A stretch of DNA of 64,000 nt from Pseudomonas brassicacearum (GCF_000585995.1 NZ_CP007410.1:1639430-1703429), one strand, 5' to 3'. Positions 26,818 through 35,885 are shown, counted from the first letter of the stretch. Program-made: numbers and translations. Notes: generated by a model not told the origin, from the letters alone.

Positions 26818-27009
26818 TTAGATTTCCTTCACCGGTGTCTCGCCGTGGGCATTTTTGATCAGCCCGATGACGTGAAGGCAGTCGGCTTTGTTCACATAGG
26901 ATTCGCCACTGGCGATCGTTTCGTGGTTACCCGCCCTCAAACGCCAGCGCCATTGGCCTTTTCCGGTGTTCTGGGTACCTCGGGTCTGCCTGTAGATTTC
27001 AAAATACAT
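26818..27009 (-). CDS. DUF1508 (YegP-type) protein
   Basis: The 63-residue protein MYFEIYRQTRGTQNTGKGQW onward has the DUF1508 pattern: a GQWRWRLRAGNHETIASGES-like beta meander followed by a helix (NKADCLHVIGLIKNA). The start at 27009 is chosen from GGAG 8 bases upstream and the family start MYFEIY; the frame is open 15 codons further. Function is not established for the family. Confidence 0.82.
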   Translation of the reverse strand: MYFEIYRQTRGTQNTGKGQWRWRLRAGNHETIASGESYVNKADCLHVIGLIKNAHGETPVKEI

Positions 27010-27175
27010 CGGTCCGCTCCATGCGATTGACTCAATAAGACATGCTTTGCACATGTCGTTGCAAGCCTAGCCAAGCTGATAGTTTTGGCTATCGCCAATA
27101 GGTTTCCAATGATGATGAGATATTGCCGAAAATTGCAGTGCTTTTGCTCGAACCGACTCGGACCGGGAGCAATGG

Positions 27176-27286
27176 ATGAACCGCAACCAATTGCGCAAGG
27201 CCGACATCAACCTGATGGTGGTGGTTGAGACGCTGATGCTTGAGCGTAACGTGACACCGGCACGCGACGAAACAAATACTGCGTAA
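27176..27286 (+). pseudogene. LysR-family regulator remnant
   Basis: Reading from the ATG at 27176 gives MNRNQLRKADINLMVVVETL then MLERNVTPA before the frame degenerates and stops at 27286. This closely follows the N terminus of a common Pseudomonas LysR subgroup (typically continuing NVTRAAEKLF with the helix-turn-helix), but the rest is missing. It is best explained as the 5' end of a deleted LysR gene. It lies just upstream of the CHMI-family gene. Confidence 0.7.
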
Positions 27287-27357
27287 AAGAATAAAGTCGA
27301 GGTATGGTTTGCCACGGCTGAACCCACCTGGTCATATTTCGAATTGGAGTCGAACAC

Positions 27358-27723
27358 ATGCCTCACCTGCACATGGAATACACCGCCAACCTGCCCAACC
27401 TCAAGGCCGACGTAGCGCTGTTGCGTTTGAATAACGCATTGGTGGCTTCGGGTCAGTTTGCCGCCGAGTCAGACATCAAGAGCCGGGCGGTGAAAGTCGA
27501 GACTTACCGGGTGGGTACGGGGTTGGGCGAGCGCGGTTTCGTGCACGTGAAGTTGGCCTTGCTGAGCGGTCGCTCACCGGAAATCAAGAAGCAACTGGCC
27601 GACAGCCTGCTGGCCGTGATCCAGGAACTGGACGAATGGCCGGCGGGTGTTTCCGTGCAGCTGTGCGTGGAAATCCTCGACATCGATCGGGGTCCTTACG
27701 CCAAGGCTATGATCGGTCAGTGA
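27358..27723 (+). CDS. 5-carboxymethyl-2-hydroxymuconate delta-isomerase family protein
   Basis: The 121-residue protein matches the CHMI family of tautomerase-fold enzymes, which act in homoprotocatechuate breakdown. Pro2 (MPHLHMEYTANL) would become the N-terminal catalytic proline after Met removal. The segment SRAVKVETYRVGTG and a central Gly-rich turn also fit. None of the other hpa genes is nearby, so the physiological substrate is uncertain. It is convergent with a LysR regulator gene, 3 bases away. Confidence 0.85.
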   Translation: MPHLHMEYTANLPNLKADVALLRLNNALVASGQFAAESDIKSRAVKVETYRVGTGLGERGFVHVKLALLSGRSPEIKKQLADSLLAVIQELDEWPAGVSVQLCVEILDIDRGPYAKAMIGQ

Positions 27724-27726
27724 CGG

Positions 27727-28659
27727 TCAGGCGTCATTCTTGGCGCAGGCCTTGATGATCTGTTCGCGCAGCCAGGTATTGGCGCTGTCCTGATCGGCGG
27801 CCGGGCTCCACTGCATGTCCAGGGTGAACCCCGGCAGGCCCTTGGGCGCTTCGTGGTGATTGAAAATTGCCTCGTTGGCCAGCAATTTCTGGATGCGGCG
27901 GGGCAGGGTCAGGATGAAGTCGGTGCCGGTGATCATCTTCAGCGCCGCACTGTAGCTGTTGGCGCGCGCGGCAAGCTGGCGTTGATGGGCCTGCTGTGAC
28001 AGCCAACCATCCACCATGTTGCTGGGCGAATTCCAAGGCGTCGGAAAAACGTGCCGACGCTCCAGGAAAGACTGAAGGCTCAATTGCGCTTGCAAGGGCG
28101 TCGCCCGTTTATCCACGACACAGACCAAGTCCTCCTCCAGCAACTGCCGGGATTTGAAATCGGCATGGGCACTGTGGAAGTTCGGGCCGAAGCAGATCAC
28201 CAGGTCCAGGCTGCCGTCACGCAGTTCCTCGGCCGGAATATCGGCTTCGAGTTTGTGCATATTCACCACCACCGGCAGGTTGGCGTAATCGAAGCCTTGC
28301 AGCAGTTGCGGCAGGATCAGGTGCTCGAAGTATTCCGGTGCGCAAATATTGAAGGTGACGGCCTGCCGGGTCGGATCAAACGTCGGCGCACCGGCATGGC
28401 ACAGGTTGATGCTTTGCAAAATGGTGCGCACGTGGTCGTACATGCCCTCGGCCTTATAGGTAGGGCGCATGCCGGTGCGGGTGTTGATAAACAGCTCGTC
28501 TTCGAAGCAGGTGCGCAGTTTCTTGAGGCAGTAACTGACCGTTGACTGACTGACACACAATGCCTCGGACACGCCGGTCACGCTGCTTTGCTCGTACACG
28601 GCGGTAAACACCATGAGGTCCTGCATATCGAGCTTTCTGAGGGAGTTACTGTTCAGCAT
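27727..28659 (-). CDS. LysR-family transcriptional regulator
   Basis: The 310-residue protein has an N-terminal winged helix (about 10-70; VYEQSSVTGVSEALCVSQSTVSYCLKKLRTCF in parts) and a C-terminal periplasmic-binding-protein-like effector domain (about 95-300). It is divergent from the glutamine-synthetase-family gene across a 517-base region, so it may regulate that gene, a common LysR arrangement. The effector cannot be predicted. Confidence 0.93.
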   Translation of the reverse strand: MLNSNSLRKLDMQDLMVFTAVYEQSSVTGVSEALCVSQSTVSYCLKKLRTCFEDELFINTRTGMRPTYKAEGMYDHVRTILQSINLCHAGAPTFDPTRQAVTFNICAPEYFEHLILPQLLQGFDYANLPVVVNMHKLEADIPAEELRDGSLDLVICFGPNFHSAHADFKSRQLLEEDLVCVVDKRATPLQAQLSLQSFLERRHVFPTPWNSPSNMVDGWLSQQAHQRQLAARANSYSAALKMITGTDFILTLPRRIQKLLANEAIFNHHEAPKGLPGFTLDMQWSPAADQDSANTWLREQIIKACAKNDA

Positions 28660-29176
28660 CCGTTCTGTCTCGCTGTGCTCCTTGCGCGGATGTAGCGCAA
28701 ATCAGACCGACGATCCTAACGGAACGATGGTCCCAAGAGAATGCCATGCACGGGGTTTCATGGTGGGGAGTGGGACAGATAATGTCGCGAATACGACGTG
28801 AGGATCAACGCCCGGTCGTTTGCCATTGTTTAGCCTGATCCGATCCATGTTCCATCAAATCCATGTTTAATCACCCTCAGTGTCGTGGGACGCTTTCAGG
28901 GTGTGTTTCCGGTGACGCGCTTATGGACGGTTGGCCCGCGGCATTCCTGTACTTTTCATCCGCCATGGCTGCTCCGGTCGGCCGATTCACGTCTGCTTTC
29001 ACCCCTTCGCTCTGCGCACTGCCCTCTGAACTGGCTTTTTGGGCACTCTGGCATTGTCGCCACGCCCGTCCTCCAGATACCTGTATTCACGGTTGATCAA
29101 CCCGCGTGTTCGCTGATGGCGAACGCAGACTGACGGCGCCTCATCGCCCGTCCGACACGTCAATACGAGCCTGTTC
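28660..29176. promoter_or_regulatory. long intergenic region with structured leader before the GS-family gene
   Basis: These 517 bases have no recognised gene. They include a nested hairpin at 28872-28903: outer arms CACCCT/AGGGTG and inner arms GTGTC/GACGC around the loop GTGG. Pyrimidine-rich text then runs to 29160. Overlapping small frames (for example 28863-29096) are open but show no protein-like features. A leader RNA or regulatory site of the divergent LysR is the likely content. Confidence 0.45.
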
Positions 29177-30559
29177 ATGAGCCTTTCCAAGTACTCTTTC
29201 GCACCTGTGCAACACGCCCAGGCGTTCCTGGCGCAGCATCCGGATATCGAGCTGTTCGAGTTGTTTATCCTCGACAACAATGGTGTGCCTCGGGGCAAGT
29301 TGTTGCATCGGGATGAACTGCTGGCGGTCTACGAAAGTGGCCGGCCGTTGCCCAGTACGATTCTCGGCCTGACCCTCAATGGCGACGATGTGGAGAATTC
29401 CGGGCTGGTGTGGGACGTCGGTGACATCGATTGCCGAGCCTATCCCATCAGCGGCAGTTTGCAGCGCATGCCGTGGCGGCTGATCCCCACGGCTGCCGTG
29501 CAGGTGAGCATGCATCCTCAGGAGGGCATGCCGGCCACCATTGCCGATCCACGCTATGTGCTCAGCCAGGTGGTCGAGGCCTTGCAGGCGGACGGTTACT
29601 ACCCGGTGATGGCTGCGGAACTGGAGTTTTATCTGTTGGACGCGCAGCGCGACAGCCAGGGCCGGCCACAACCGGCGCGGGACGCGGATGGCGGCCGGCC
29701 GCGCGCCACCCAGGTCTACGGTTTGCGTGAGCTGGAACAGATCGAGCCGTTCCTCGCGGACCTTTATGCGGCGTGCAAGCTGCAGGGCATTCCTGCCCGG
29801 ACGGCCATTTCCGAATACGCACCGGGGCAGGTGGAGATCACGCTCGAACACCGTGCCGATGCACTGCAAGCCATGGATGAAGCCGTACGCTACAAGCGGC
29901 TGGTGAAGGGTGTGGCGCATAAACACGGCATGCAGGCGTGTTTCATGGCCAAGCCGTTCGATCATCTGGCGGGTTCCGGCATGCACATGCACGTCAGCCT
30001 GGCCGACAGGGATGGCCACAACCTGTTTGCCAGCGAAGCCGCCGACGGCACGCCGCTGCTGCGCAATGCGGTGGGCGGAATGCTCCACACCTTGCTCGAT
30101 TCGCTGTTGCTGTTTTGTCCCAACGCCAACTCCTACCGCCGATTCCAGAGCAACAGCTACGCGCCGCTGGCGGCGACCTGGGGTGTGGACAACCGCACGG
30201 TGAGCCTGAGAGTGCCGGGCGGTCCGGCCTTCTCGCGGCACATCGAGCACCGCATTTGCGGTGCCGATGCCAACCCGTACCTGGCCGCGGCAGCCATACT
30301 GGCCGGCATCCATCATGGCATCCGTGAACGGTGCGATCCGGGAGCGCCTGTCGAGGGCAACGGCTACGCCCAGGCGACTGAGTTATTGCCTACCGATTGG
30401 CTCACCACCCTGCGCGCCCTTGAGGCCTCGACCTGGGCGAGGGAAGCCTTCGGCGATGAGTTCCTCGGTGTCTACCTGGCGGTCAAGCGTGCCGAATACC
30501 GCCAGTTCATGGGGGAGGTCGGAGAGCAGGACTGGCGCTGGTACCTGAATCAAGCCTGA
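29177..30559 (+). CDS. glutamine synthetase family protein (gamma-glutamyl-amine ligase type)
   Basis: The 460-residue protein is a GS-family ligase. The beta-grasp N-terminal domain reaches about 120, and the catalytic domain contains YPVMAAELEFYLLD (metal-binding Glu), FMAKPFDHLAGSGMHMHVSLAD (the GSGMHxH signature, in parts), and NSYRRFQSNSYAPLAATWGVDNR. These variants resemble PuuA/SpuI gamma-glutamylpolyamine synthetases more than GlnA. The adenylylation site of GlnA is not evident. The amine substrate is unknown. It is divergent from a LysR gene and has only a weak ribosome site. Confidence 0.88.
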   Translation: MSLSKYSFAPVQHAQAFLAQHPDIELFELFILDNNGVPRGKLLHRDELLAVYESGRPLPSTILGLTLNGDDVENSGLVWDVGDIDCRAYPISGSLQRMPWRLIPTAAVQVSMHPQEGMPATIADPRYVLSQVVEALQADGYYPVMAAELEFYLLDAQRDSQGRPQPARDADGGRPRATQVYGLRELEQIEPFLADLYAACKLQGIPARTAISEYAPGQVEITLEHRADALQAMDEAVRYKRLVKGVAHKHGMQACFMAKPFDHLAGSGMHMHVSLADRDGHNLFASEAADGTPLLRNAVGGMLHTLLDSLLLFCPNANSYRRFQSNSYAPLAATWGVDNRTVSLRVPGGPAFSRHIEHRICGADANPYLAAAAILAGIHHGIRERCDPGAPVEGNGYAQATELLPTDWLTTLRALEASTWAREAFGDEFLGVYLAVKRAEYRQFMGEVGEQDWRWYLNQA

Positions 30560-30580
30560 CGAGCGCTTGGAATCGACTGT

Positions 30581-30596
30581 TTAAATAATTATTTAA
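30581..30596. promoter_or_regulatory. perfect AT palindrome upstream of the phosphoethanolamine transferase gene
   Basis: TTAAATAATTATTTAA is a perfect 16-base palindrome 128 bases upstream of the ATG and 21 bases after the GS-family gene stop. It lies in an AT-rich island in an otherwise GC-rich region. It could be an operator or part of a terminator or promoter. Confidence 0.4.
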
Positions 30597-30603
30597 TGGC
30601 AAC

Positions 30604-30669
30604 TTTTTCACGAAAAATTGATGGTGGACTGCCTAAAGTTTGTGGTGCCGTAGGGAACGAATTTTTCAC
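30604..30669 (+). promoter_or_regulatory. two TTTTTCAC boxes, candidate ColR sites
   Basis: TTTTTCAC occurs at 30604-30611 and again at 30662-30669, both on the coding strand upstream of the phosphoethanolamine transferase gene. As I recall, the ColR binding consensus of P. putida ends in TTTTTCAC, and ColRS controls such lipid A transferases in response to metals. The upstream half of the consensus is only partly matched. Confidence 0.45.
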
Positions 30670-30724
30670 ATTCGCTTCGGCGCCTCTTATTCAAAGAGTA
30701 ACTTTCAGGAAGCCGTCAACCATC

Positions 30725-32374
30725 ATGCTGACCATTAAAGCCGTGCGCCCCGAGTGGGTGACGCTGGCCGCCAGTGCCTTTTTATTAGTGGGTTTCAACG
30801 TCATTCTCTGGCAACACTTGCTCACGATCACGGCGACTGATGGCCGGGGCCTGCTGCTGTGCGTGGCATTTGGCGTGATGGTTTTCGGTGTGTTCAACCT
30901 GGTGCTGACGCTGGTGGCGTTCCGTCCGGTGCTCAAGCCGTTGTTGATGCTGCTGTTCTTGATCAGTGCCGGCGTGGCGTATTTCATGGCCCAGTATGGC
31001 GTGCTGATCGATGCCGGCATGTTACGTAACTTTGCGGAAACCAATGCCACTGAAGTCCGTGACCTGTTGTCGCTGAAGTTATTTGCCTACCTCGGTTTAT
31101 TAGGGGTGTTGCCGTCCTGGTTATTGTTCAAGACACCCATCAAGTATCGTCGCTGGCCCAAAGAGTTGTTAAATAAGTTAGTTGTCGGTGTGGCCACTGC
31201 GGTAATTATCGGCGTGGTTGCCCTGGCCAATTACCAGGGCTTGTCTTCGTTGTTTCGCAATCACCACGAGTTGCACTTGATGGTGGTGCCGAGCAACTAC
31301 ATTGGCGCGTCGATCGGGTACTTGCGCGAGCAGATCGCGTCGGCCAAGCAACCCTTCACCCCGTTGGGCGAGGATGCGGTTCGCAACCCCGTCTGGCAAA
31401 GCCACGCCCGCAAATCCCTGACCGTATTGGTGGTGGGGGAGAGCGCCCGTGCCGAAAACTTCGGCATCCTCGGCTATAACCGCGATACCACCCCGACACT
31501 GGACAAAGAAGCCGGCCTGATTGCCTTCACCGATGTACATTCCTGCGGTACCGAAACCGCCGTGTCGGTGCCGTGCATGTTTTCCAACATGGGGCGCAAG
31601 AACTATGACGCCAGCAAGGCCAAAAATGAGGAGGGCCTACTGGATGTGCTCAAGCGCGCTGGCCTGGAGGTGATCTGGCGGGATAACCAATCCGGCTGCA
31701 AAGGCACCTGCGACCGCGTCACCCTGCAGGACGTGAGCAATCTCAAGGATCCAACCCTGTGCGCCAGCAGCGAATGCCGCGACGAAATCCTGCTCCAGGG
31801 GTTGCAGCATTTCATCGACACCCTCGATAAAGACACCGTGCTGGTGCTGCATCAGATGGGCAGCCACGGGCCGGAATATTTCAAGCGCTATCCCAAGGAG
31901 TACGAGCATTTCACCCCGGTGTGCAAAAGCAACGCGCTGAACAATTGCAGCCGCGAGAGCATCGTCAACGGCTACGACAACACGCTGGTGTACACCGATC
32001 ATGTGCTGTCGACCCTGATCGACTTGCTTCGGGCCAATCAGGACAAGGTCGACACCGCCATGCTGTACCTGTCGGACCACGGTGAATCCCTGGGTGAATA
32101 CAACCTGTTTCTCCACGGCACGCCTTACATGCTTGCTCCGGAGCAACAGAAGCATGTGGCGATGCTGGCCTGGTTTTCCGACAGCTATCAGAAGTCTTTC
32201 TCGGTCGATACCCATTGCCTGCAACTGAGTCGGGAAAAACCCTTGAGCCAGGACAACCTGTTTCATTCGATGCTCGGGCTGCTGGAAGTCAACAGCAAGG
32301 TCTACAACCAGGACCTGGATTTGTTTGCCAGTTGTCGCAGCCCGGTGATCGACGGTGTGTTGGCAAAGGAGTGA
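30725..32374 (+). CDS. lipid A phosphoethanolamine transferase (EptA family)
   Basis: The 549-residue inner-membrane enzyme transfers phosphoethanolamine from phosphatidylethanolamine to lipid A, lowering polymyxin susceptibility. The N-terminal part has five transmembrane segments (about 12-32, 40-65, 70-95, 118-140, 153-175). The periplasmic sulfatase-fold domain carries the metal-binding VVGESARAENFGILGYNR and the nucleophile T278 in SCGTETAVSVPCMFS. Later ligands are in HQMGSHGPEYFKRYP and LSDHGESLGE. The start at 30725 matches the family; an upstream in-frame extension does not. Confidence 0.93.
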   Translation: MLTIKAVRPEWVTLAASAFLLVGFNVILWQHLLTITATDGRGLLLCVAFGVMVFGVFNLVLTLVAFRPVLKPLLMLLFLISAGVAYFMAQYGVLIDAGMLRNFAETNATEVRDLLSLKLFAYLGLLGVLPSWLLFKTPIKYRRWPKELLNKLVVGVATAVIIGVVALANYQGLSSLFRNHHELHLMVVPSNYIGASIGYLREQIASAKQPFTPLGEDAVRNPVWQSHARKSLTVLVVGESARAENFGILGYNRDTTPTLDKEAGLIAFTDVHSCGTETAVSVPCMFSNMGRKNYDASKAKNEEGLLDVLKRAGLEVIWRDNQSGCKGTCDRVTLQDVSNLKDPTLCASSECRDEILLQGLQHFIDTLDKDTVLVLHQMGSHGPEYFKRYPKEYEHFTPVCKSNALNNCSRESIVNGYDNTLVYTDHVLSTLIDLLRANQDKVDTAMLYLSDHGESLGEYNLFLHGTPYMLAPEQQKHVAMLAWFSDSYQKSFSVDTHCLQLSREKPLSQDNLFHSMLGLLEVNSKVYNQDLDLFASCRSPVIDGVLAKE

Positions 32375-32443
32375 TGGCCTACACCTTTTTTTCACGTATG
32401 GCTGTTTAACCTGTCATCCACCCATCTTCCAAGAGCTGTTCGT

Positions 32444-33085
32444 ATGTCCGGGCAACCCCCTTCCACCGTTGAGCTTGAGTTCGCCAGGCAGCACGATCAG
32501 GAGCATGCGCAAGTTTGCTGCCAGCCGGCGCCGCGCCGCCTGCGCCTGACGTTCTGGCGTGACGAGCAGATGGTGCGAAACGCGCTGAAAGTGGCCGGTG
32601 AGCCAGGGCTGGTGCTGGATGTGGCGTGTGGGGCGGGGCGGTTCTGGCCAGTGCTGGCCGAGCATGCCAACCGGGTGATCCTGGCAGCGGACCCCTCGCC
32701 GGACATGCTTGAGCACGCGCTCACCCACCATGGCGGCGCGGTGCTCAAGCGGGTCAAGACGTTCCCGAGCTCGGCGTTCACCATTGGGCTGTCAGCCAAC
32801 GCGGTGGATTGTATTTTTTGTCTGCAACTGTTTCGGCACATCAGCGCCAGTGAGCATCGCCTGGCGTTATTGCGTGAATTTCATCGGGTCAGTCGCGACA
32901 CCGTGATCGTGTCGGTTCAGATCGAAGGGCGCCTTAAGATCGGCCAGGCGCCGCAACGCCACCTGGCCGGCAAGGCTGACGTTGAGGCCGAATTCCGCCA
33001 GGCCGGTTTTACCGTGCTGTGGTATCAGGATTTCCTGCCCGGTTTTGCCCTGACACGGGTTTATGTACTGCGTAAGACCAGTTAA
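32444..33085 (+). CDS. class I SAM-dependent methyltransferase
   Basis: The 213-residue protein has a Rossmann methyltransferase core with motif I LVLDVACGAGRFWPVLAE (about 53-70), an acidic motif II ILAADPSPDML and a later FCLQLFRHI motif IV-like segment. It follows the phosphoethanolamine transferase gene by 69 bases on the same strand. The substrate cannot be predicted; lipopolysaccharide or a small molecule are both possible. Confidence 0.85.
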   Translation: MSGQPPSTVELEFARQHDQEHAQVCCQPAPRRLRLTFWRDEQMVRNALKVAGEPGLVLDVACGAGRFWPVLAEHANRVILAADPSPDMLEHALTHHGGAVLKRVKTFPSSAFTIGLSANAVDCIFCLQLFRHISASEHRLALLREFHRVSRDTVIVSVQIEGRLKIGQAPQRHLAGKADVEAEFRQAGFTVLWYQDFLPGFALTRVYVLRKTS

Positions 33086-33206
33086 GTTCGGATGTAGGAC
33101 TATTCTTGCGTTTGCGCAGGCAATTTCTCACAGGCTCCTGCTCTATGGATGCTCGCAATCGCCGGCGGCGATATATACTGCGCGCCATTCTTCAAGGGAG
33201 AGCCGT

Positions 33207-34340
33207 GTGGCCATCGATATTCACTGGATTCGCGACAACGATAGCCTCGGTCAGTTTTGCGCCGAATGGCAGCAGTTGCCCTTCGTCGCCCTCGACACCG
33301 AATTCATGCGGGTCGACACCTTTTACCCCATTGCCGGTTTGCTGCAGATCGGCGACGGCAAGCGTGCCTACCTGATCGACCCCTTGACCATCGACAACTG
33401 GCAGCCCCTGGCCGCACTGCTGGAAAACCCGGCGGTGCTCAAGGTGCTGCACGCCTGCAGCGAAGACCTTGAGGTCCTGCTGCGCTTGACGGGCAGCCTG
33501 CCCGCGCCACTGTTCGATACTCAACTGGCCGCCGCCTACCTGAACCTGGGTTTTTCCATGGGCTACTCACGGTTGGTGCAGTCAGTGCTGGGGATCGAAT
33601 TGCCCAAGGGCGAGACCCGTTCCGACTGGTTGCAGCGGCCCCTGTCCGAGACGCAGATCAGCTACGCGGCTGAAGATGCGGTGCATCTGGCGGAAGTGTT
33701 CGTGCAACTGCGCCCGAAGCTTTCCGACGAACGATTCACCTGGGTCCTGGAGGATGGCGCCGAGCTGGTGGCCAACCTGCGTCGCGAAGTCGACCCCTAT
33801 GAGGTGTACCGCGAGGCCAAGCTGGCCTGGAAACTGTCCCGTGCCCAACTGGCTGTGCTGCGCGAACTGTGTGCCTGGCGGGAGCGAGAGGCGCGGGCCC
33901 GTGACTTGCCGCGCAATCGCATCATTCGCGAACACTCGCTATGGCCCCTGGCCCGTACGCAGCCGGATAACCTCGGCGCGCTGGCGAAAATCGAAGACAT
34001 GCACCCGCGTACCGTACGCCAGGACGGCGAGTTTCTGTTGGACCTGATTCAGCGCGCCGCCAGCGTGCCGCCCGAACAATGGCCGCCCGCCGTGGCGGAG
34101 CCGTTGCCCATCGAGGCCTCAGCGCTGGTCAAGCGTCTGCGGGCGTTGGGGCAGGCTGAAGCCGAGCGCCTGGGGATTGCCCCGGAGCTGATGCTGCGCA
34201 AGAAAACCCTCGAAGCGCTGATCAAGAGTGGCTTCCCCGAGGGCCCTTACCAATTGCCCGATTCGCTGCGTGGCTGGCGCCGCGAATTGATGGGCCAGGC
34301 GCTGCTCGACAGCCTGGCCACTGCCGGAGAACAGCCTTGA
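33207..34340 (+). CDS. rnd: ribonuclease D
   Basis: The 377-residue 3'-5' exoribonuclease trims tRNA precursors. The DEDDy exonuclease domain has D30 and E32 (VALDTEFMR), D87 ([10 protein letters not shown]), and Y153 and D157 ([13 protein letters not shown]). HRDC-type helical domains follow (about 205-370). The start is a GTG at 33207 with GGGAG 6 bases upstream, giving the family start [15 protein letters not shown]; the frame stays open upstream without homology. It overlaps ycgL by 4 bases, as in other pseudomonads. Confidence 0.96.
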   Translation: MAIDIHWIRDNDSLGQFCAEWQQLPFVALDTEFMRVDTFYPIAGLLQIGDGKRAYLIDPLTIDNWQPLAALLENPAVLKVLHACSEDLEVLLRLTGSLPAPLFDTQLAAAYLNLGFSMGYSRLVQSVLGIELPKGETRSDWLQRPLSETQISYAAEDAVHLAEVFVQLRPKLSDERFTWVLEDGAELVANLRREVDPYEVYREAKLAWKLSRAQLAVLRELCAWREREARARDLPRNRIIREHSLWPLARTQPDNLGALAKIEDMHPRTVRQDGEFLLDLIQRAASVPPEQWPPAVAEPLPIEASALVKRLRALGQAEAERLGIAPELMLRKKTLEALIKSGFPEGPYQLPDSLRGWRRELMGQALLDSLATAGEQP

Positions 34341-34630
34341 AACGTATCTGCTCCATCTACCGAAGCTCGAAGAAAAGCGAGATGTACTTGTATGTGCTCA
34401 AGAGCGATGCCTTGAAGCGTGTGCCCGAGCCTTTGATGGCCGCCTTTGGCAAGGCGATCCATGCCTTTGACCTGGTCCTGAGCCCCGAGCGACCGCTGTC
34501 TCGGGAAGACATCAACAAAGTGCTGGAGAACCTCGACACCCAGGGTTATCACCTGCAGATGCCACCGGCCGAAGACGAGTACATCGAACATTTGCCCGAA
34601 GAGTTGCTGCGGCGTAACGACCCGGTCTGA
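34337..34630 (+). CDS. YcgL domain-containing protein
   Basis: The 97-residue protein belongs to the YcgL family ([20 protein letters not shown] at the N terminus, [20 protein letters not shown] centrally). Its start overlaps the rnd stop (ATGA), indicating coupling. The family's function is unknown, though constant linkage to rnd and ycgN suggests RNA metabolism or cell division. Confidence 0.93.
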   Translation: MKRICSIYRSSKKSEMYLYVLKSDALKRVPEPLMAAFGKAIHAFDLVLSPERPLSREDINKVLENLDTQGYHLQMPPAEDEYIEHLPEELLRRNDPV

Positions 34631-34752
34631 CGATCTCCTGGGCCCCCGTCCTGGGGGCTCTTGAAACACTGGAATGATTTATTGGCGATGATCGCCTGGA
34701 TGGAGCGACACTCTGTCGGCGGTTGTCTGCATCGTTTTTGAAAGGTTGATTC

Positions 34753-35685
34753 ATGCGCGTTCTGATTGCCGAACACGACCACGTGGTGTATGCCCAGCTT
34801 CTGCGCCAGGCTGCCCCCGATCTCGAAGTCCTGACCAGCGGCGACTCCGCTGAACTGTCGCGACTGGCCGCCGACTGCCCGGTCTGGCTTGGCCAGCCCG
34901 ATCTGCTCGCGACCCTATTGCGTCAAGGCCATCATCCCCGCTGGTTGCAATCGACCTGGGCGGGCATCACGCCGTTGCTGGCCGAGGGCTTGACACGTAA
35001 TTACCGCCTGACCCGTGCCGTGGGTATTTTCGGCCAGGTCATGGCCGAGTACGTGCTCACTTACATGCTCGGCCATGAACGCGAGGTGCTGGCGCGGCTG
35101 GTCAGCCAGGTGGAGCGCAAGTGGGACAACCGCCAGGGACAAGGCCTGGCCGGGCGCAAGGTGCTGATCGTCGGGACCGGCGATATTGGCCAGCGTGTGT
35201 CGCAGTTCCTGGTGCCGTTTGGCGTGCAGTTGTATGGCATTGCCAGCGAAGCCCGGGAGTTGGCGCCTTTCATCGAGGTCGGCGCGTTGGCGGATTTGCC
35301 GCGTCTGGTGGGTGAAGTGGATTACGTCATTAACCTGCTGCCCAACACGCCCAATACCCATGACGTGTATGACGCGGCGTTGTTCAAGCAATTCAAGCCA
35401 AGCGGACTGTTCATCAATGTCGGACGCGGCGTGGCCGTGGTGGATGCGGATCTGGTGCAGGCCTTGAAGGAAGGGCACCTGGCCGGGGCGGTGATCGACG
35501 TTTGCCGCCAGGAGCCGCTGCCGCAGCGTCACCCATTCTGGACTGCCTGGGGCCTGCTGTTGACCGGCCATAGCTCGGCCCCGACATCGCCGACGATGAT
35601 GGTGCAGTTGTTCCTGGAAAACCTGCGGGCCTATCAGGCCGGTGAAGCGCTACGCGGGGAAGTGGATTTCAACCGGGGCTACTGA
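34753..35685 (+). CDS. D-2-hydroxyacid dehydrogenase (GhrA-like)
   Basis: The 310-residue NAD(P)-dependent enzyme resembles GhrA-type glyoxylate/hydroxypyruvate reductases. The nucleotide-binding motif VLIVGTGDIGQRVSQFL lies near 137-153. The substrate loop has FINVGRGVAVVDADLV with the catalytic Arg expected nearby, and RQEPLPQRHPFW and TGHSSAPT supply the Glu and His of the relay. Actual substrate preference is not predictable. Confidence 0.88.
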   Translation: MRVLIAEHDHVVYAQLLRQAAPDLEVLTSGDSAELSRLAADCPVWLGQPDLLATLLRQGHHPRWLQSTWAGITPLLAEGLTRNYRLTRAVGIFGQVMAEYVLTYMLGHEREVLARLVSQVERKWDNRQGQGLAGRKVLIVGTGDIGQRVSQFLVPFGVQLYGIASEARELAPFIEVGALADLPRLVGEVDYVINLLPNTPNTHDVYDAALFKQFKPSGLFINVGRGVAVVDADLVQALKEGHLAGAVIDVCRQEPLPQRHPFWTAWGLLLTGHSSAPTSPTMMVQLFLENLRAYQAGEALRGEVDFNRGY

Positions 35686-35768
35686 GGCCCGGATTCAGTG
35701 TGGGGGTGGGTTTGCTCCCACAGTGGGTTTTCAGTGGTCACAAAAAATGTGTACGCCACAGATCAAAA

Positions 35769-35857
35769 TGTGGGAGCGAGCTTGCTCGCGATGGCGGAGT
35801 GTCAGTCGACATCAAAGTGACTGACCTGACGCCATCGCGAGCAAGCTCGCTCCCACA
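35769..35857. repeat. REP doublet, GTGGGAGC-outward class with conserved spacer
   Basis: TGTGGGAGCGAGCTTGCTCGCGATGGC and its complement flank a spacer holding GTCAGTCGAC and GACTGACC segments that can pair. A half-element resembling the arm (TGGGTTTGCTCCCACA) lies at 35707-35722. It sits between the convergent dehydrogenase and nitroreductase genes. Confidence 0.9.
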
Positions 35858-35885
35858 GTGGATCTTCAGCGGTCACAAAATAGGG

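Noticed and set aside
28863..29133. Small overlapping ORFs of 77 and 82 codons before the GS-family gene
   Set aside because: Two frames are open over the same bases, with Cys/Pro/Arg-rich text and no coding signature. A structured leader RNA is more likely.
29141..30316. 391-residue ORF antisense to the GS-family gene
   Set aside because: It is a shadow of a gene with full glutamine synthetase motifs.
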